DNA of 55,364 bases from Bacillus xiamenensis (GCF_000300535.1 NZ_AMSH01000016.1:1-55364), one strand, 5' to 3'. Shown: positions 11,496 through 20,631, counted from the first letter of the stretch. Numbers and translations: made by a program. Notes: a model not told the origin generated them from the sequence alone.

Positions 11496-13397
11496 TTAGA
11501 TCTCCTCATCTTCTTTTTTCTTGATGTTGACTTTCACATCATCGTTTTTCTCTTCGTCATCTGCGTATACACGCTCTGGAAGCTTTCCAGTTTCGTAAAG
11601 AGATTTAATTTGCTCAGCATCTAATGTTTCAACTTCTAGAAGAGCTTGTGCGATGATTTCTAGCTTATCTTTATTCTCAGTGAGAATTTGTTTCGCACGT
11701 TCGTAGCTTTCTTTAATGAAACGCTGAATTTCTTGGTCAATTTCGTAAGCGATCGCTTCACTATAATTCGGCTCGTTGTTGAAATCACGGCCAAGGAATA
11801 CTTGACCTCCTTGTGATTGACCGAATTGCAGCGGACCAAGTTTATCAGACATACCAAATTCTGTTACCATTCTTCTTGCAATGCTTGTTGCACGCTGGAA
11901 GTCGTTGTGTGCGCCTGTACTTACTTCACCAAACGTAATTTCCTCTGCAACACGCCCGCCGAGCAAGCCGACAATTTTATCAAGAAGCTCTGGCTTCGTT
12001 TGGAAATAACGGTCTTCTTTCGGAAGCATGACCGCATATCCGCCTGCCTGACCACGAGGAACGATCGTTACTTTATGCACCATGTCTGCTTCGTCAAGGA
12101 CAAGTCCAATGACGGTATGACCCGCTTCATGGTATGCCACGATATTACGTTCTTTCTTCGAAATGACGCGGCTTTTCTTCGCCGGCCCAGCGATGACACG
12201 GTCAGTCGCTTCGTCGATATCACGCATATCGATTTTCTTTTTGTTTTGACGGGCAGCAACGAGCGCTGCTTCGTTTAGTAAGTTCTCAAGATCTGCTCCA
12301 GAGAACCCTGGTGTTCTGCTTGCAATGGCTTTCAAGTTAACTGTATCATCAAGCGGTTTGTTTTTCGCATGAACCTTCAGTACTTCTTCACGGCCAATGA
12401 CATCTGGGCGGTCAACCGTAATTTGACGGTCAAAACGTCCCGGACGCAGCAACGCAGGATCTAGGATATCTGCACGGTTCGTCGCAGCAATGATAATAAT
12501 ACCTTCGTTAGCACTAAAACCATCCATTTCAACAAGAAGCTGGTTAAGCGTTTGTTCACGCTCATCATGACCACCGCCAAGACCTGCTCCACGCTGACGA
12601 CCTACTGCATCAATCTCATCAATAAAGATTAAGCAAGGTGCATTCTTTTTCGCATTTTCAAACAAATCACGTACACGTGATGCACCGACACCGACGAACA
12701 TCTCGACGAAGTCAGAACCACTGATGCTGAAGAAAGGAACGCCTGCTTCTCCTGCAGATGCTCTCGCAAGCAATGTTTTACCTGTACCTGGAGGTCCTAC
12801 TAGTAAAACCCCTTTAGGGATTCTTGCGCCAAGCTCCGCAAATTTACGAGGATCCTTCAGGAATTCAACCACTTCTACGAGCTCTTGCTTTTCTTCATCC
12901 GCACCGGCAACATCTTTAAATTTCACACGTTTCTTTTCTTCTGTGTAAAGCTTTGCCTTACTCTTACCAAAGTTCATGACACGGCTTCCACCGCCTTGAG
13001 CTTGGTTCAATAAGAAGAAGAACAGGATAAAGATGATGATAAACGGAATGATGGTTGTCAGAACTTGCAGCCATCCATTTGTTTCAGGTGCTGGTTCTAC
13101 TTTTACATCTGTATTCTTCAGCGCACTGTAAATTTGGTCAACACCTTGACCATCTGGAACATGGGTAATGAAGTATTCATCTTTTTTTGCGCCATTTAAT
13201 TGACCACGAATTTCATAAACCCCTCTTACAGGCTGGATGGAGATACTCTCCACTTTTCCCGCACTTAGATTTTGCGAAAATTTGCTGTAAGACATGTTCT
13301 CAGGCTTTTGATTAGGGGACCCTAAATAACTCACAACCCCTATCACAAGTAATAAAATAAGTATATAAAAAATCGTATTACGAAAAACCCGATTCAT
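11496..13397 (-). CDS. ftsH: ATP-dependent zinc metalloprotease FtsH
   Basis: Membrane AAA protease for quality control and regulator turnover, needed for normal sporulation and stress response. Two membrane segments (about 7-26 and 107-130) flank an extracytoplasmic loop. The AAA module has Walker A GPPGTGKT (about 201-208), Walker [13 protein letters not shown] and the second region of homology, and the protease has HEAGH (about 425). The C-terminal tail is acidic/lysine-rich. Its 633 residues compare with 637 in B. subtilis. Confidence 0.98.
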   Translation of the reverse strand: MNRVFRNTIFYILILLLVIGVVSYLGSPNQKPENMSYSKFSQNLSAGKVESISIQPVRGVYEIRGQLNGAKKDEYFITHVPDGQGVDQIYSALKNTDVKVEPAPETNGWLQVLTTIIPFIIIFILFFFLLNQAQGGGSRVMNFGKSKAKLYTEEKKRVKFKDVAGADEEKQELVEVVEFLKDPRKFAELGARIPKGVLLVGPPGTGKTLLARASAGEAGVPFFSISGSDFVEMFVGVGASRVRDLFENAKKNAPCLIFIDEIDAVGRQRGAGLGGGHDEREQTLNQLLVEMDGFSANEGIIIIAATNRADILDPALLRPGRFDRQITVDRPDVIGREEVLKVHAKNKPLDDTVNLKAIASRTPGFSGADLENLLNEAALVAARQNKKKIDMRDIDEATDRVIAGPAKKSRVISKKERNIVAYHEAGHTVIGLVLDEADMVHKVTIVPRGQAGGYAVMLPKEDRYFQTKPELLDKIVGLLGGRVAEEITFGEVSTGAHNDFQRATSIARRMVTEFGMSDKLGPLQFGQSQGGQVFLGRDFNNEPNYSEAIAYEIDQEIQRFIKESYERAKQILTENKDKLEIIAQALLEVETLDAEQIKSLYETGKLPERVYADDEEKNDDVKVNIKKKEDEEI

Positions 13398-13439
13398 TCC
13401 TTACCTCCTCCCACAGTAAGCACAACTATGTTCAATAGT

Positions 13440-13468
13440 ATCATAGAAAATCATTCCAACACAACCAA
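13440..13468 (-). promoter_or_regulatory. Candidate ftsH promoter
   Basis: TTGGTT (13463-13468) and TATGAT (13440-13445) with a 17-bp spacer, about 45 bp before the ftsH start and its strong GGAGGAGG-type ribosome site. Confidence 0.5.
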
Positions 13469-13492
13469 TAACCTCATGTATACGTATGCTGA

Positions 13493-14032
13493 TTAGCCTT
13501 CGTAAACAGATGGTTTTAACACTCCAATATACGGGAGGTTTCGGTAACGTTCAGCGAAATCCAATCCATAGCCGACAACAAATGCATCTGGTACTTCAAA
13601 CCCAACATAATCTGCTTTGATGTCTGCTTTGCGGCCGCTTGGTTTATCAAGCAACGTCACAATTTTGATGGAGTTTGCTTTACGGTATCGGAAAAGCTCT
13701 ACCAGATAGCTCAAAGTTAACCCACTGTCGATGATATCTTCCATAATTAGAATATCTCTTCCTTCAACAGAAGTATCTAAATCCTTAATGATCTTCACTT
13801 CTCCAGAAGATACGGTAGATTTTCCGTAGCTAGATACATCCATAAAATCGAGCTCTAAATATGTATCAATGTGTTTGATCAGATCTGCCATGAATGGAAG
13901 AGCCCCTTTCAAAACACCAATAGCCAGGGGAAATTTACCATCATAATCGCTGGTTAATGTTGCGCCCAGTTCCTTTACTTTTTGCTGGATCTCTTCTTCT
14001 GAGATCAAAATCTTTTCAATATCTTGTTTCAT
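13493..14032 (-). CDS. hprT: Hypoxanthine(-guanine) phosphoribosyltransferase
   Basis: Purine salvage: joins hypoxanthine or guanine to PRPP. The PRPP motif is [17 protein letters not shown] (about 95-111). The 179 residues fit the family. It follows tilS by 15 bp; in B. subtilis and Listeria TilS and HprT are reported to act together on ftsH transcription, and the three genes are adjacent here too. Confidence 0.97.
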   Translation of the reverse strand: MKQDIEKILISEEEIQQKVKELGATLTSDYDGKFPLAIGVLKGALPFMADLIKHIDTYLELDFMDVSSYGKSTVSSGEVKIIKDLDTSVEGRDILIMEDIIDSGLTLSYLVELFRYRKANSIKIVTLLDKPSGRKADIKADYVGFEVPDAFVVGYGLDFAERYRNLPYIGVLKPSVYEG

Positions 14033-14047
14033 GCTTTTGCTTGCCCC

Positions 14048-15451
14048 CTACAAATTTTCGTGCTGTCTATATTGTAATACAATGAGATCGCTGTTTGTCA
14101 TATCAATTTCTTCAAAAACGGATTTTTTCAGACCTGGGATCCAGATGATTTGATGATCCGAGTCAGTGACGATCGGCCAGCTGTCTCTTTCTGCAAGAGG
14201 CACTTTTTTATCAATAAATATATCTTTCACCTTTTTTGATCCATTCATCCCTTTAAGTTTGATTCGATCACCTTTTTTTCGTGAGCGAATGATCAAAGGG
14301 AATCGAACATGATCTTTTTGAAGCAAGAAAAAATGGTTCCCGTTCCGTGCATCCTTCGGAACATGATTTGATACCACGATAGACTGTCCATTCGGGAGAA
14401 AAAGTTCTTCGCCGATCTCACCCTTTAAAAGATGAGCATAAGACTGATCTATGACTAGCGAGCGTTCAAAGGTAAACATACAGTGATCATAAGATTTGAC
14501 AGCTTGTAAACCTTTTGGCAGATCTAATGATCCAGACGGTTGATCAGTATGAGATAACCAGTCCAAAGTCCCTAGAATATGCTGGTTTGAAAACGCTGAT
14601 TGAGTGTTTTCATAAAGATAGTTTAATATTAGTTGAATGCCTCTTCTTTGTAAAGGCAAAGGCAGGTCAAGCAAAGGCTTCGTTTTGATCTCAATTTGCT
14701 TAGGCGTTTGACTCGTAATGACTTGGTTCATTTGCTTCTTTGTTAATGCCTGCAAGTAATGCTCATCCTCAGTCAGCATGTCACTTACAAACTGAAAGCT
14801 TTCATGCACATGAGGTGCCTCTTCTTTTAACACGGGAAGAATGTGTCTTCTTATCCGGTTTCTCAAGTAGTCATCTGTGTGATTGCTTTGATCAATGACA
14901 TAGGGAACATGTTCTTTTTCGCAAGCTGTGAGCACGTCGTCCTTAGAATATCCAATGAGCGGACGAATGAGCCAACCTTCTTGAAAAGGACGTTTTGCTT
15001 GAATACCTGCGAGCCCTATTCCAACAGTCCCTCTTGTCAGCCTCATCATCATTGTTTCTACTTGATCGTCTCCATGATGTGCAAGCGCTATAAATTGAGC
15101 GTTGTACTGTTCCATCAATTGACGAAAGAAAGCATATCTGCACTCTCTTGCAGCTGCCTGTTTGTTTAAGCGGTTTTCTTTTGCATATTGGGTGACCTGT
15201 ATGCGTGCCGATTCAAAAAGGATCTCATGCTCTTTACAGTACGCTTCAACAAATGCCAAATCAGCAAAGGATTCTTCTCCTCTGAACATGTGATCTACAT
15301 GGGCTGCAATCAGCTGAAAGGAACCTTTTTGACGCTTGTTTAGTTCATGCAGCAAGAGCATAGAATCTGGTCCGCCAGAAACCCCGACAATGACTGTCGT
15401 ATTTTCAAGGGAAACATCATGTTTTTTCAAAAAAGATTCAATTCTATTCAC
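14048..15451 (-). CDS. tilS: tRNA(Ile)-lysidine synthase
   Basis: ATP-dependent enzyme that converts C34 of tRNA-Ile(CAU) to lysidine. The PP-loop is VGVSGGPDSMLLLH (about 22-35), then AAHVDHMFRG and LAHHGDDQVETMMMRL. The C-terminal TilS domain carries IRSRKKGDRIKLKGMNGSKK. I start at GTG 15451 (VNRIESF), which has a strong GGAGG five bases upstream, rather than at the farther ATG 15493, which has no comparable ribosome site. Confidence 0.94.
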   Translation of the reverse strand: MNRIESFLKKHDVSLENTTVIVGVSGGPDSMLLLHELNKRQKGSFQLIAAHVDHMFRGEESFADLAFVEAYCKEHEILFESARIQVTQYAKENRLNKQAAARECRYAFFRQLMEQYNAQFIALAHHGDDQVETMMMRLTRGTVGIGLAGIQAKRPFQEGWLIRPLIGYSKDDVLTACEKEHVPYVIDQSNHTDDYLRNRIRRHILPVLKEEAPHVHESFQFVSDMLTEDEHYLQALTKKQMNQVITSQTPKQIEIKTKPLLDLPLPLQRRGIQLILNYLYENTQSAFSNQHILGTLDWLSHTDQPSGSLDLPKGLQAVKSYDHCMFTFERSLVIDQSYAHLLKGEIGEELFLPNGQSIVVSNHVPKDARNGNHFFLLQKDHVRFPLIIRSRKKGDRIKLKGMNGSKKVKDIFIDKKVPLAERDSWPIVTDSDHQIIWIPGLKKSVFEEIDMTNSDLIVLQYRQHENL

Positions 15452-15547
15452 AACTTCCTCCTCACAAAGAGCAGGTAATTTAAAGATATACATATCCTAT
15501 CACTTTCAGTAGCTCCAAGCAAAGAAGAAGCCTGCTTTTTTACAGCT

Positions 15548-16561
15548 CTACAACAGGAATAAAACCACATATGCACAGTAAAGAGCGAGCACACTGCAAA
15601 CGATGAGAATGGTTTCAAAAAGTCCGCCTGATTTTTTGCGTACTGATGTTCTTTTCGACGAAGCCACTCTCGATCGTGAAGTTACCTGCTGGTTTTGATG
15701 AACAGCAGGCTTTTGTCTGTTTGGCTGCGTTTGCTTCTTTTGGCGTGTTTTGCTTGAAGCAAGCAGCTGGCCTTCTCTCAGCATCGCACGTTTCATATCT
15801 TCCGCTGATAGATACTTACCTTGAAGAGCAGCCTTTAACACCCTCTCATATCGCTTTAATAAAGGATGTCCCTCAATGGCCCGATAAAGCTGTTTTTCTG
15901 GTTCTGTCCCTTTTTTGAATTCTTTTTTATAGGCACAGTTCACCATGATCATACTTAAGGCAAATAGATCATAAGATGGTTCTGCTTTTCTTGTACCGAA
16001 TCCCCAGTAGCCGCGGTCAAAAAACTCTGTATACTCCTTAATTGCCCTTCCTGCCTTCGTTGTTCCTCCAACATCAATACATCGAATCGTGGCTGGGGGA
16101 CCTGAAACGATGAGATTATCAGGTTTCAAGTCACCGAATATCCAGCCTTCTTTATGTAGGTGAGACAGGTTAGACAACAGTTGAATCATAAGAACAATGA
16201 TCCACTCATCGCCTTTTTGTTTCACAAATTCGAGCAGTAACGGTCCTCTGACATACTCCATCACATAAAACGAACGCTTTTGTAACATGCCAGGATAAAG
16301 GGCATCATCCATATCATAAAAAGAAGGCCCCATGGTTTTCACAGGAGCCTTTGAAAAGGATTTTAATACATTGACTTCAGATGCAATGAGCATACTGTCA
16401 TCACTCACTTTAAGGGCCACTTGCCCATTTGGCGATTCGGCCAGATAGACAACACCGTTCGCCCCTTTTCCCAGCTCTTTTACAATGCGGTAATGATGGT
16501 GATGCCATTTCCCTTTGATCATCGTACCTAGCGGGATGTTAGAAGCCGAATTCATCATCAT
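15548..16561 (-). CDS. yabT: Spore-associated Hanks-type Ser/Thr kinase YabT
   Basis: DNA-associated protein kinase active in sporulation in B. subtilis, where it targets RecA and AbrB among others. The glycine loop is LGKGANGVVYLA (about 30), the catalytic loop FGDLKPDNL (about 138-146), and the metal-binding triad is DVG in place of DFG. There is no extracellular sensor region; a lysine/arginine/glutamine-rich linker (about 265-315) leads to one C-terminal membrane segment (FETILIVCSVLALYCAYVVL). It overlaps the yabS 3' end. Three ATG codons in a row (16561, 16558, 16555) follow AAAGGA; I use the first. Confidence 0.93.
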   Translation of the reverse strand: MMMNSASNIPLGTMIKGKWHHHHYRIVKELGKGANGVVYLAESPNGQVALKVSDDSMLIASEVNVLKSFSKAPVKTMGPSFYDMDDALYPGMLQKRSFYVMEYVRGPLLLEFVKQKGDEWIIVLMIQLLSNLSHLHKEGWIFGDLKPDNLIVSGPPATIRCIDVGGTTKAGRAIKEYTEFFDRGYWGFGTRKAEPSYDLFALSMIMVNCAYKKEFKKGTEPEKQLYRAIEGHPLLKRYERVLKAALQGKYLSAEDMKRAMLREGQLLASSKTRQKKQTQPNRQKPAVHQNQQVTSRSRVASSKRTSVRKKSGGLFETILIVCSVLALYCAYVVLFLL

Positions 16562-17276
16562 GCTCTTCCTTTGCTTCAAGCAGCCCTTTACGTGAACGAA
16601 CTGATTTGAAATGCTGAAGTGCTTCTCGGATTGCTGGCCCAGTTGGTGTAATCCCTCCGATAGTCAGCTTTGGAAAAATAGATGATAACGAATCGAACCG
16701 AGGCGTCCAGTTCAACACAATTTCTGCATCTGAGTGTTTCCCGGGAAATACACACATCCCAAACTGATTTTCACCAATTCTCGAATTTAAACTAATAGAG
16801 AGATCAATCAGTGCTTCTTTGACAGTTGGCAGCTTCGGTTTCATACTTGCACTTGTATCTACAAGCACGAGCACTTGAAGATGAACAGTCTCACCTAACT
16901 CATCGACAACTTCCATCACTTCTCCACGCTTATCTGGCGGAAGCTCTTCAATTTCAGTATCTTTGCCAAGAATTTGCTGCAATTCTTTATTCACAACACC
17001 TTGTAACGTTTGTGTCATCGCCTTTTTTGTGACCATTTGTACCGTTTGAGACAATTGCTGGACGTAGACAACCTGATGGATGCCTCCGCCTGCGAGAGCG
17101 ATCCCCTCTACTTCTTTCATCGCTTCATGATCGTGTCTGTTTTCTTCCATAATGCCAATGACATTGACTGTGATCCCTTGTTCCTTTGCCAATGCGGCAA
17201 TCGCAAGTGGGTCTTCCCCATGATTTGAGCAGCCATCTGTAATCAATAAGATTTGGTTTACGTGACCTTTTCGCAT
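16539..17276 (-). CDS. yabS: von Willebrand factor A domain protein YabS
   Basis: Unknown function; encoded between spoIIE and yabT and presumably sporulation-linked. The first half begins ILLITDGCSNHGEDPLAIA, resembling the metal-site end of a vWA fold; the second half contains a MIDAS motif in LVLVDTSASMKPKLPT (about 135). Cytoplasmic, with no signal or membrane segment. ATG 17276 lies 7 nt after AGGAGG; an ATG two codons upstream is too close. Confidence 0.88.
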   Translation of the reverse strand: MRKGHVNQILLITDGCSNHGEDPLAIAALAKEQGITVNVIGIMEENRHDHEAMKEVEGIALAGGGIHQVVYVQQLSQTVQMVTKKAMTQTLQGVVNKELQQILGKDTEIEELPPDKRGEVMEVVDELGETVHLQVLVLVDTSASMKPKLPTVKEALIDLSISLNSRIGENQFGMCVFPGKHSDAEIVLNWTPRFDSLSSIFPKLTIGGITPTGPAIREALQHFKSVRSRKGLLEAKEEHDDEFGF

Positions 17277-17352
17277 CTTCATTCCTCCTGGGATTGTAAC
17301 TGAATGCTTATATCCCCATCATCGCCAGAAGAAATTCATATTATACGATATG

Positions 17353-19836
17353 TTAAGAAATCTCTTGTTTCTCCAGATAGAATGTACCTGTCGGAATGGA
17401 TGCCCATTTTGGTGTGTTATGGTCGAGCCTAATGACGACAACCGTCATATCGTCATCAATTTGACCTGATCTTGTTCGAATGACTTCCTCCATTAATAAA
17501 TCAGCAATCTCTTGTGGATCCTCTGTTTTAAAACTCTTCATTTTTCGTTTGACCCATAAATCATGATTTTCAATATGCTTTGGACCTTCAAAAATACCAT
17601 CGCTCATCATGATGAGCAGATCTCCAGCCTTCATCTGTTCACTCACAACCTCTAATTCGAACTCATCAATAATTCCAATAGGCAAGTTGCTGGCTTGTAC
17701 TTTCATCACTTGATCACCCCGTTTAATAAAGCTAGGGGTTGAACCAATCTTTAGAAACTTACAGCTTGCATCCTGTAAATCAATGATTGATAAATCTAAC
17801 GTTGAGTAGATTTCATCTGTCGTCCGTAAAGATAAAATGCTATTAATCGTTTTAATCGCCACTTTTTCATCGATACCAGACGCCAAGATTTTTTCTAACA
17901 GCTTGATCGTTTCATTGCTTTCAAAGTGAGCTCTTGCTCCATTTCCCATCCCATCACTAATCGCTGCGGCATATTTACCTGCCCCCAGCTCCATCATACT
18001 GTAGCTGTCTCCAGATACTAACCCTCCGCCTTTCGCTGCATGCGCTACGCCTGTAGCCACTCGATACGATTTAGCTGAACCAAATACAACATGACAATAG
18101 CCTGTTGGATGCTCGGCGCATTGCTCTGTTTTCACTAAAATCTGTTCTTCTAAAATATCTGAAAGCATTGGGGCGATGATTTTTTCGCATTCCCCATGAC
18201 CTTGGCAATACGGGATTCTCATTTCTATATCGACATTCCCCTGTTCTAAGCTATAGATTTCTACTTGCTGAATCTCAATGCCAAAATGCTGAAGTGCTTC
18301 TATCATCTGCTCTTCCTGAATAAAATGCTGTTCTCTTTCTCGTTTTATTTCCCGGGAAAAATCCTCCATGACTTGTGAGACCCCCATAAGCTGTTCTGCC
18401 ACAAGACGCCTGCTGTCTTGGACCTTTTTCTTCAAGGTCTGGTTCGCTTTGTAGTAAGCGATCTCCTCTTCAATCAATTCTTCGACATGCTTTGATTTTG
18501 AGCAGTGCTGACTGAATTTCTTTTTTAACTTCCGGTTATGCTCATACGTTTTTTCATCAGATTCATGCATAACTTGTTTCATGAGTTCATAGGTTGTATC
18601 AAAGTTCTGCACCCAGCATTTATTTTTCTTATAGCACGTTTGACAGGATCGTTCTGTGATCGTACTTAAAAAAAGATCTACATCCTCTTCCTGCTTCTTC
18701 TCCTCAGGAATGGACTCGTAAAATGTCGCAAAACTCTCAGACAGCGCATGAAATACATGAGAAAATTGATCTACTTTTTTGGCTGTCACATCTCGTACTT
18801 TTCTGGCATATTGCTGCTGTTCCTGCACATGCTCTACCGTACCAGGAATATATTTTGCCACCTTGGACGTCACCGACTGCGGTGTGAGCAGAAACAGCGC
18901 AACTGCGATGAGTGATTCATATAGCGTAGTCATGAGCCCCGCTGACCCTTCTCCGTAGAGGGAGATCAGTAAAGAACCTACAATTAAGCCAATGGCTGCT
19001 CCTGCCTTCTTTCCTTCTTTTAATAATCCGCCTAATAAGCCTGAAAAGGCAAGAAGACTCATCTGATAAAGGTTGCCAATGTTGGCGAGACCGAGAATTA
19101 AACCAGTGACTACCCCCACCGTACAACCAATACTGGCCCCGCCAATAAAGGCAAAAGTCAGTACTACATATCGCGACAAAATATGCTCTGCCTGCATCCC
19201 TTGATAGGTAATGCCTGCTAGGCCTGTCAAAACCGATGCAATTAAAATCATAAAACAAATGATTTCTTCGACCTTTAAAGAGTGTTTTATTTTCCTGACT
19301 GTAAAAATAGGGAGACTTTGCAGGAAAATCAGTGTCAGGATGAATGCTAGTCCTGCTTCGACCCCAGCCATCACATAGTCATAGCTTTGTACAGCACCCT
19401 GCTCTAAGTAAACAAAAGCTCCCCTAGTCATCAGCATCGAAAGCACAATCACAACCGGTAATGTTTTTACCGGGTCTTTGATGATGAAAGACACCACTTT
19501 CGACATGATCAGGAACACGATCAATGACGCAAACACGAATAGTGCATTTTGAGGTGATATCGTCATCGCCCCAGCGAGTAAAGCAAGACAGGCAAGCATG
19601 GCCTTATCCCTTTTAATGAGCAGCATGGAGCCAAAGAAAGGCAAAGCAAACGGCATAATTTCAGATAAGATAAAGGCTCGTCCTAATAAAAAGCCAAGAA
19701 CAACATAAATAAACCCTTTATAGAAAAAAAGAGAATGTGTATGATGAAGAAACAGGTTTTTCAACTTTTTCAAACCTGCACTGATTCTTTCAAACCCGGC
19801 TCCAGTTAAATCAGTTCTTCTTTCTAGTTTTTCCAT
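17353..19836 (-). CDS. spoIIE: Stage II sporulation protein E, PP2C phosphatase
   Basis: Dephosphorylates SpoIIAA to release sigma-F in the forespore and also acts at the polar septum with FtsZ. Residues about 50-330 hold some ten membrane segments; a central cysteine-containing region (CQTCYKKNKCW) follows; the C-terminal PP2C domain has the metal-site motifs AAISDGMGNG and LLIMMSDGIFEG and ends with DDDMTVVVIRLD. ATG 19836 gives 827 residues, exactly the B. subtilis length. The central membrane region is almost unchanged from B. subtilis. Confidence 0.97.
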   Translation of the reverse strand: MEKLERRTDLTGAGFERISAGLKKLKNLFLHHTHSLFFYKGFIYVVLGFLLGRAFILSEIMPFALPFFGSMLLIKRDKAMLACLALLAGAMTISPQNALFVFASLIVFLIMSKVVSFIIKDPVKTLPVVIVLSMLMTRGAFVYLEQGAVQSYDYVMAGVEAGLAFILTLIFLQSLPIFTVRKIKHSLKVEEIICFMILIASVLTGLAGITYQGMQAEHILSRYVVLTFAFIGGASIGCTVGVVTGLILGLANIGNLYQMSLLAFSGLLGGLLKEGKKAGAAIGLIVGSLLISLYGEGSAGLMTTLYESLIAVALFLLTPQSVTSKVAKYIPGTVEHVQEQQQYARKVRDVTAKKVDQFSHVFHALSESFATFYESIPEEKKQEEDVDLFLSTITERSCQTCYKKNKCWVQNFDTTYELMKQVMHESDEKTYEHNRKLKKKFSQHCSKSKHVEELIEEEIAYYKANQTLKKKVQDSRRLVAEQLMGVSQVMEDFSREIKREREQHFIQEEQMIEALQHFGIEIQQVEIYSLEQGNVDIEMRIPYCQGHGECEKIIAPMLSDILEEQILVKTEQCAEHPTGYCHVVFGSAKSYRVATGVAHAAKGGGLVSGDSYSMMELGAGKYAAAISDGMGNGARAHFESNETIKLLEKILASGIDEKVAIKTINSILSLRTTDEIYSTLDLSIIDLQDASCKFLKIGSTPSFIKRGDQVMKVQASNLPIGIIDEFELEVVSEQMKAGDLLIMMSDGIFEGPKHIENHDLWVKRKMKSFKTEDPQEIADLLMEEVIRTRSGQIDDDMTVVVIRLDHNTPKWASIPTGTFYLEKQEIS

Positions 19837-19870
19837 CTTCTCATCCCCCACCTAATATTCGTTGCTTGTC

Positions 19871-19947
19871 ATTATAGCGAAGGTGAAAAAGAAATTTTGT
19901 CAAAAGAAGTTGTCGTTTCCATAAAACGTTCGACGCTTTATTCGTCA
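19871..19947 (-). promoter_or_regulatory. spoIIE promoter with Spo0A boxes
   Basis: TTGACA (19898-19903) and TATAAT (19871-19876) are separated by 21 bp, the unusually long spacer known for Spo0A-activated spoIIE in B. subtilis. Two 0A-box matches lie upstream: CGTCGAA (19929-19935) and TGACGAA (19941-19947). Confidence 0.85.
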
Positions 19948-19997
19948 AAGAGGCATACTTTCATGAAAGTCGATGTCTTTCATCAGAATCTTACGGA

Positions 19998-20075
19998 AGC
20001 ACAAAAAAACAACTTTCTATAGAAAGCTGTTTTGAAGATGACCCGTACGGGATTCGAACCCGTGTTACCGCCGTG
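19998..20075. repeat. 78-bp direct repeat, copy 1 (tRNA-Glu 3' half plus terminator)
   Basis: Identical to 20118-20195, offset exactly 120 bp. It holds the 3' half of a tRNA-Glu from the anticodon loop onward plus the following terminator. The copies diverge abruptly at the anticodon loop. Confidence 0.97.
20002..20034 (-). terminator. tRNA operon terminator, copy 1
   Basis: Stem AACAGCTTTC/GAAAGTTGTT with a TATA loop and seven T on the minus strand; the final terminator of the tRNA transcript. Confidence 0.85.
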
Positions 20076-20110
20076 CAAGGGAGGTGTCTCACTCGTTTGA
20101 AACTCTGTAA
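20039..20110 (-). pseudogene. Degenerate tRNA-Glu (intact 3' half only)
   Basis: Positions 20039-20075 are identical to the 3' half of the intact tRNA-Glu. The 5' half aligns without gaps but only 21 of 35 positions match, and the acceptor 5' strand is lost (10 terminal bases AACTCTGTAA on the plus strand where CCAACGGGCC is expected). The anticodon position reads TGC and the anticodon stem has a T-C mismatch. It cannot form an acceptor stem. It could be a decayed duplicate, or the far end of an integrated element in which only the 3' half is kept. Confidence 0.75.
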
Positions 20111-20117
20111 TTGATTT

Positions 20118-20195
20118 AGCACAAAAAAACAACTTTCTATAGAAAGCTGTTTTGAAGATGACCCGTACGGGATTCGAACCCGTGTTACCGCCGTG
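20118..20195. repeat. 78-bp direct repeat, copy 2
   Basis: Same sequence as 19998-20075; here it is the 3' half of the intact tRNA-Glu and its terminator. It overlaps by 2 bp, within the anticodon loop, with the 106-bp repeat that starts at 20194. Confidence 0.97.
20122..20154 (-). terminator. tRNA operon terminator, copy 2
   Basis: Same hairpin and T-run as copy 1, directly after the intact tRNA-Glu. Confidence 0.85.
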
Positions 20196-20230
20196 AAAGG
20201 GCGGTGTCTTAACCGCTTGACCAACGGGCC
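20159..20230 (-). tRNA. tRNA-Glu (anticodon TTC)
   Basis: A 72-nt cloverleaf: acceptor GGCCCGT paired with ACGGGTC, anticodon stem CCGCC/GGCGG with loop CTTTCAC, and T-arm loop TTCGAAT. CCA is not encoded. Located as in B. subtilis, after tRNA-Met and before spoIIE. Confidence 0.96.
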
Positions 20231-20299
20231 TTGCTTAATGTTCTATTTAAAAGGATAGCGGCGGAGGGGATCGAACCCCCGACCTCACGGGTATGAACC
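20194..20299. repeat. 106-bp direct repeat, copy 1 (Glu 5' half, spacer, Met 3' half)
   Basis: Identical to 20316-20421. On the minus strand it runs from the tRNA-Met anticodon stem-loop, through the Met 3' half and the intergenic spacer, to the anticodon loop of tRNA-Glu. The copies are separated by 16 A/T-rich bases (20300-20315). Confidence 0.97.
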
Positions 20300-20352
20300 C
20301 TAATATATATAACGTTGAAAGGGCGGTGTCTTAACCGCTTGACCAACGGGCC
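20256..20352 (-). pseudogene. Chimeric tRNA: Glu 5' half joined to Met 3' half
   Basis: Reading the minus strand: 37 nt of tRNA-Glu from its 5' end through the TTC anticodon, 16 unrelated A/T-rich nt, then 44 nt of tRNA-Met from just before its CAT anticodon to the 3' end. Total 97 nt. The acceptor halves (GGCCCGT and CGCCGCT) cannot pair, so a working tRNA is not expected. It sits inside the tRNA transcription unit between the two intact genes and would be transcribed. Confidence 0.9.
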
Positions 20353-20421
20353 TTGCTTAATGTTCTATTTAAAAGGATAGCGGCGGAGGGGATCGAACCC
20401 CCGACCTCACGGGTATGAACC
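20316..20421. repeat. 106-bp direct repeat, copy 2
   Basis: Same 106 bp as 20194-20299; this copy holds the 3' half of the intact tRNA-Met and the 5' half of the chimera. Confidence 0.97.
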
Positions 20422-20451
20422 GTACGCTCTAGCCAGCTGAGCTACACCGCC
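20378..20451 (-). tRNA. tRNA-Met (anticodon CAT)
   Basis: A 74-nt cloverleaf: acceptor GGCGGTG with CGCCGCT, anticodon stem TACGG/CCGTG with loop TTCATAC, and T-loop TTCGATC. First gene of the tRNA unit. The sequence resembles the elongator tRNA-Met of B. subtilis. CCA is not encoded. Confidence 0.95.
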
Positions 20452-20484
20452 ATAATGAAATATGCGCTAAGAAGCACAAGAACT

Positions 20485-20513
20485 ATAATACAAAGGATTC
20501 GCTTGTCCGTCAA
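20485..20513 (-). promoter_or_regulatory. tRNA operon promoter
   Basis: TTGACG (20508-20513) and TATTAT (20485-20490) with a 17-bp spacer, about 35 bp before tRNA-Met. Confidence 0.75.
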
Positions 20514-20570
20514 TAGAAAGTTTTAAATTAAATGGCGAAATCTCAAAAAACGTTGTATTTGTATCGAAAG

Positions 20571-20600
20571 AAAAGCACCCACTAAACAGCAGGTGCTTTG
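20571..20600 (-). terminator. yabR terminator
   Basis: Stem AAAGCACCTGC / GTGGGTGCTTT with a short loop and T-run, after the yabR stop. Confidence 0.85.
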
Positions 20601-20631
20601 TTGTGAAAAATATATAGAAAGCAGCAACAAG

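Noticed and set aside
19991..20224. 77-residue open frame across the tRNA repeats, with an internally repeated peptide.
   Set aside because: It is the tRNA-Glu copies and terminators read as protein; no ribosome site.
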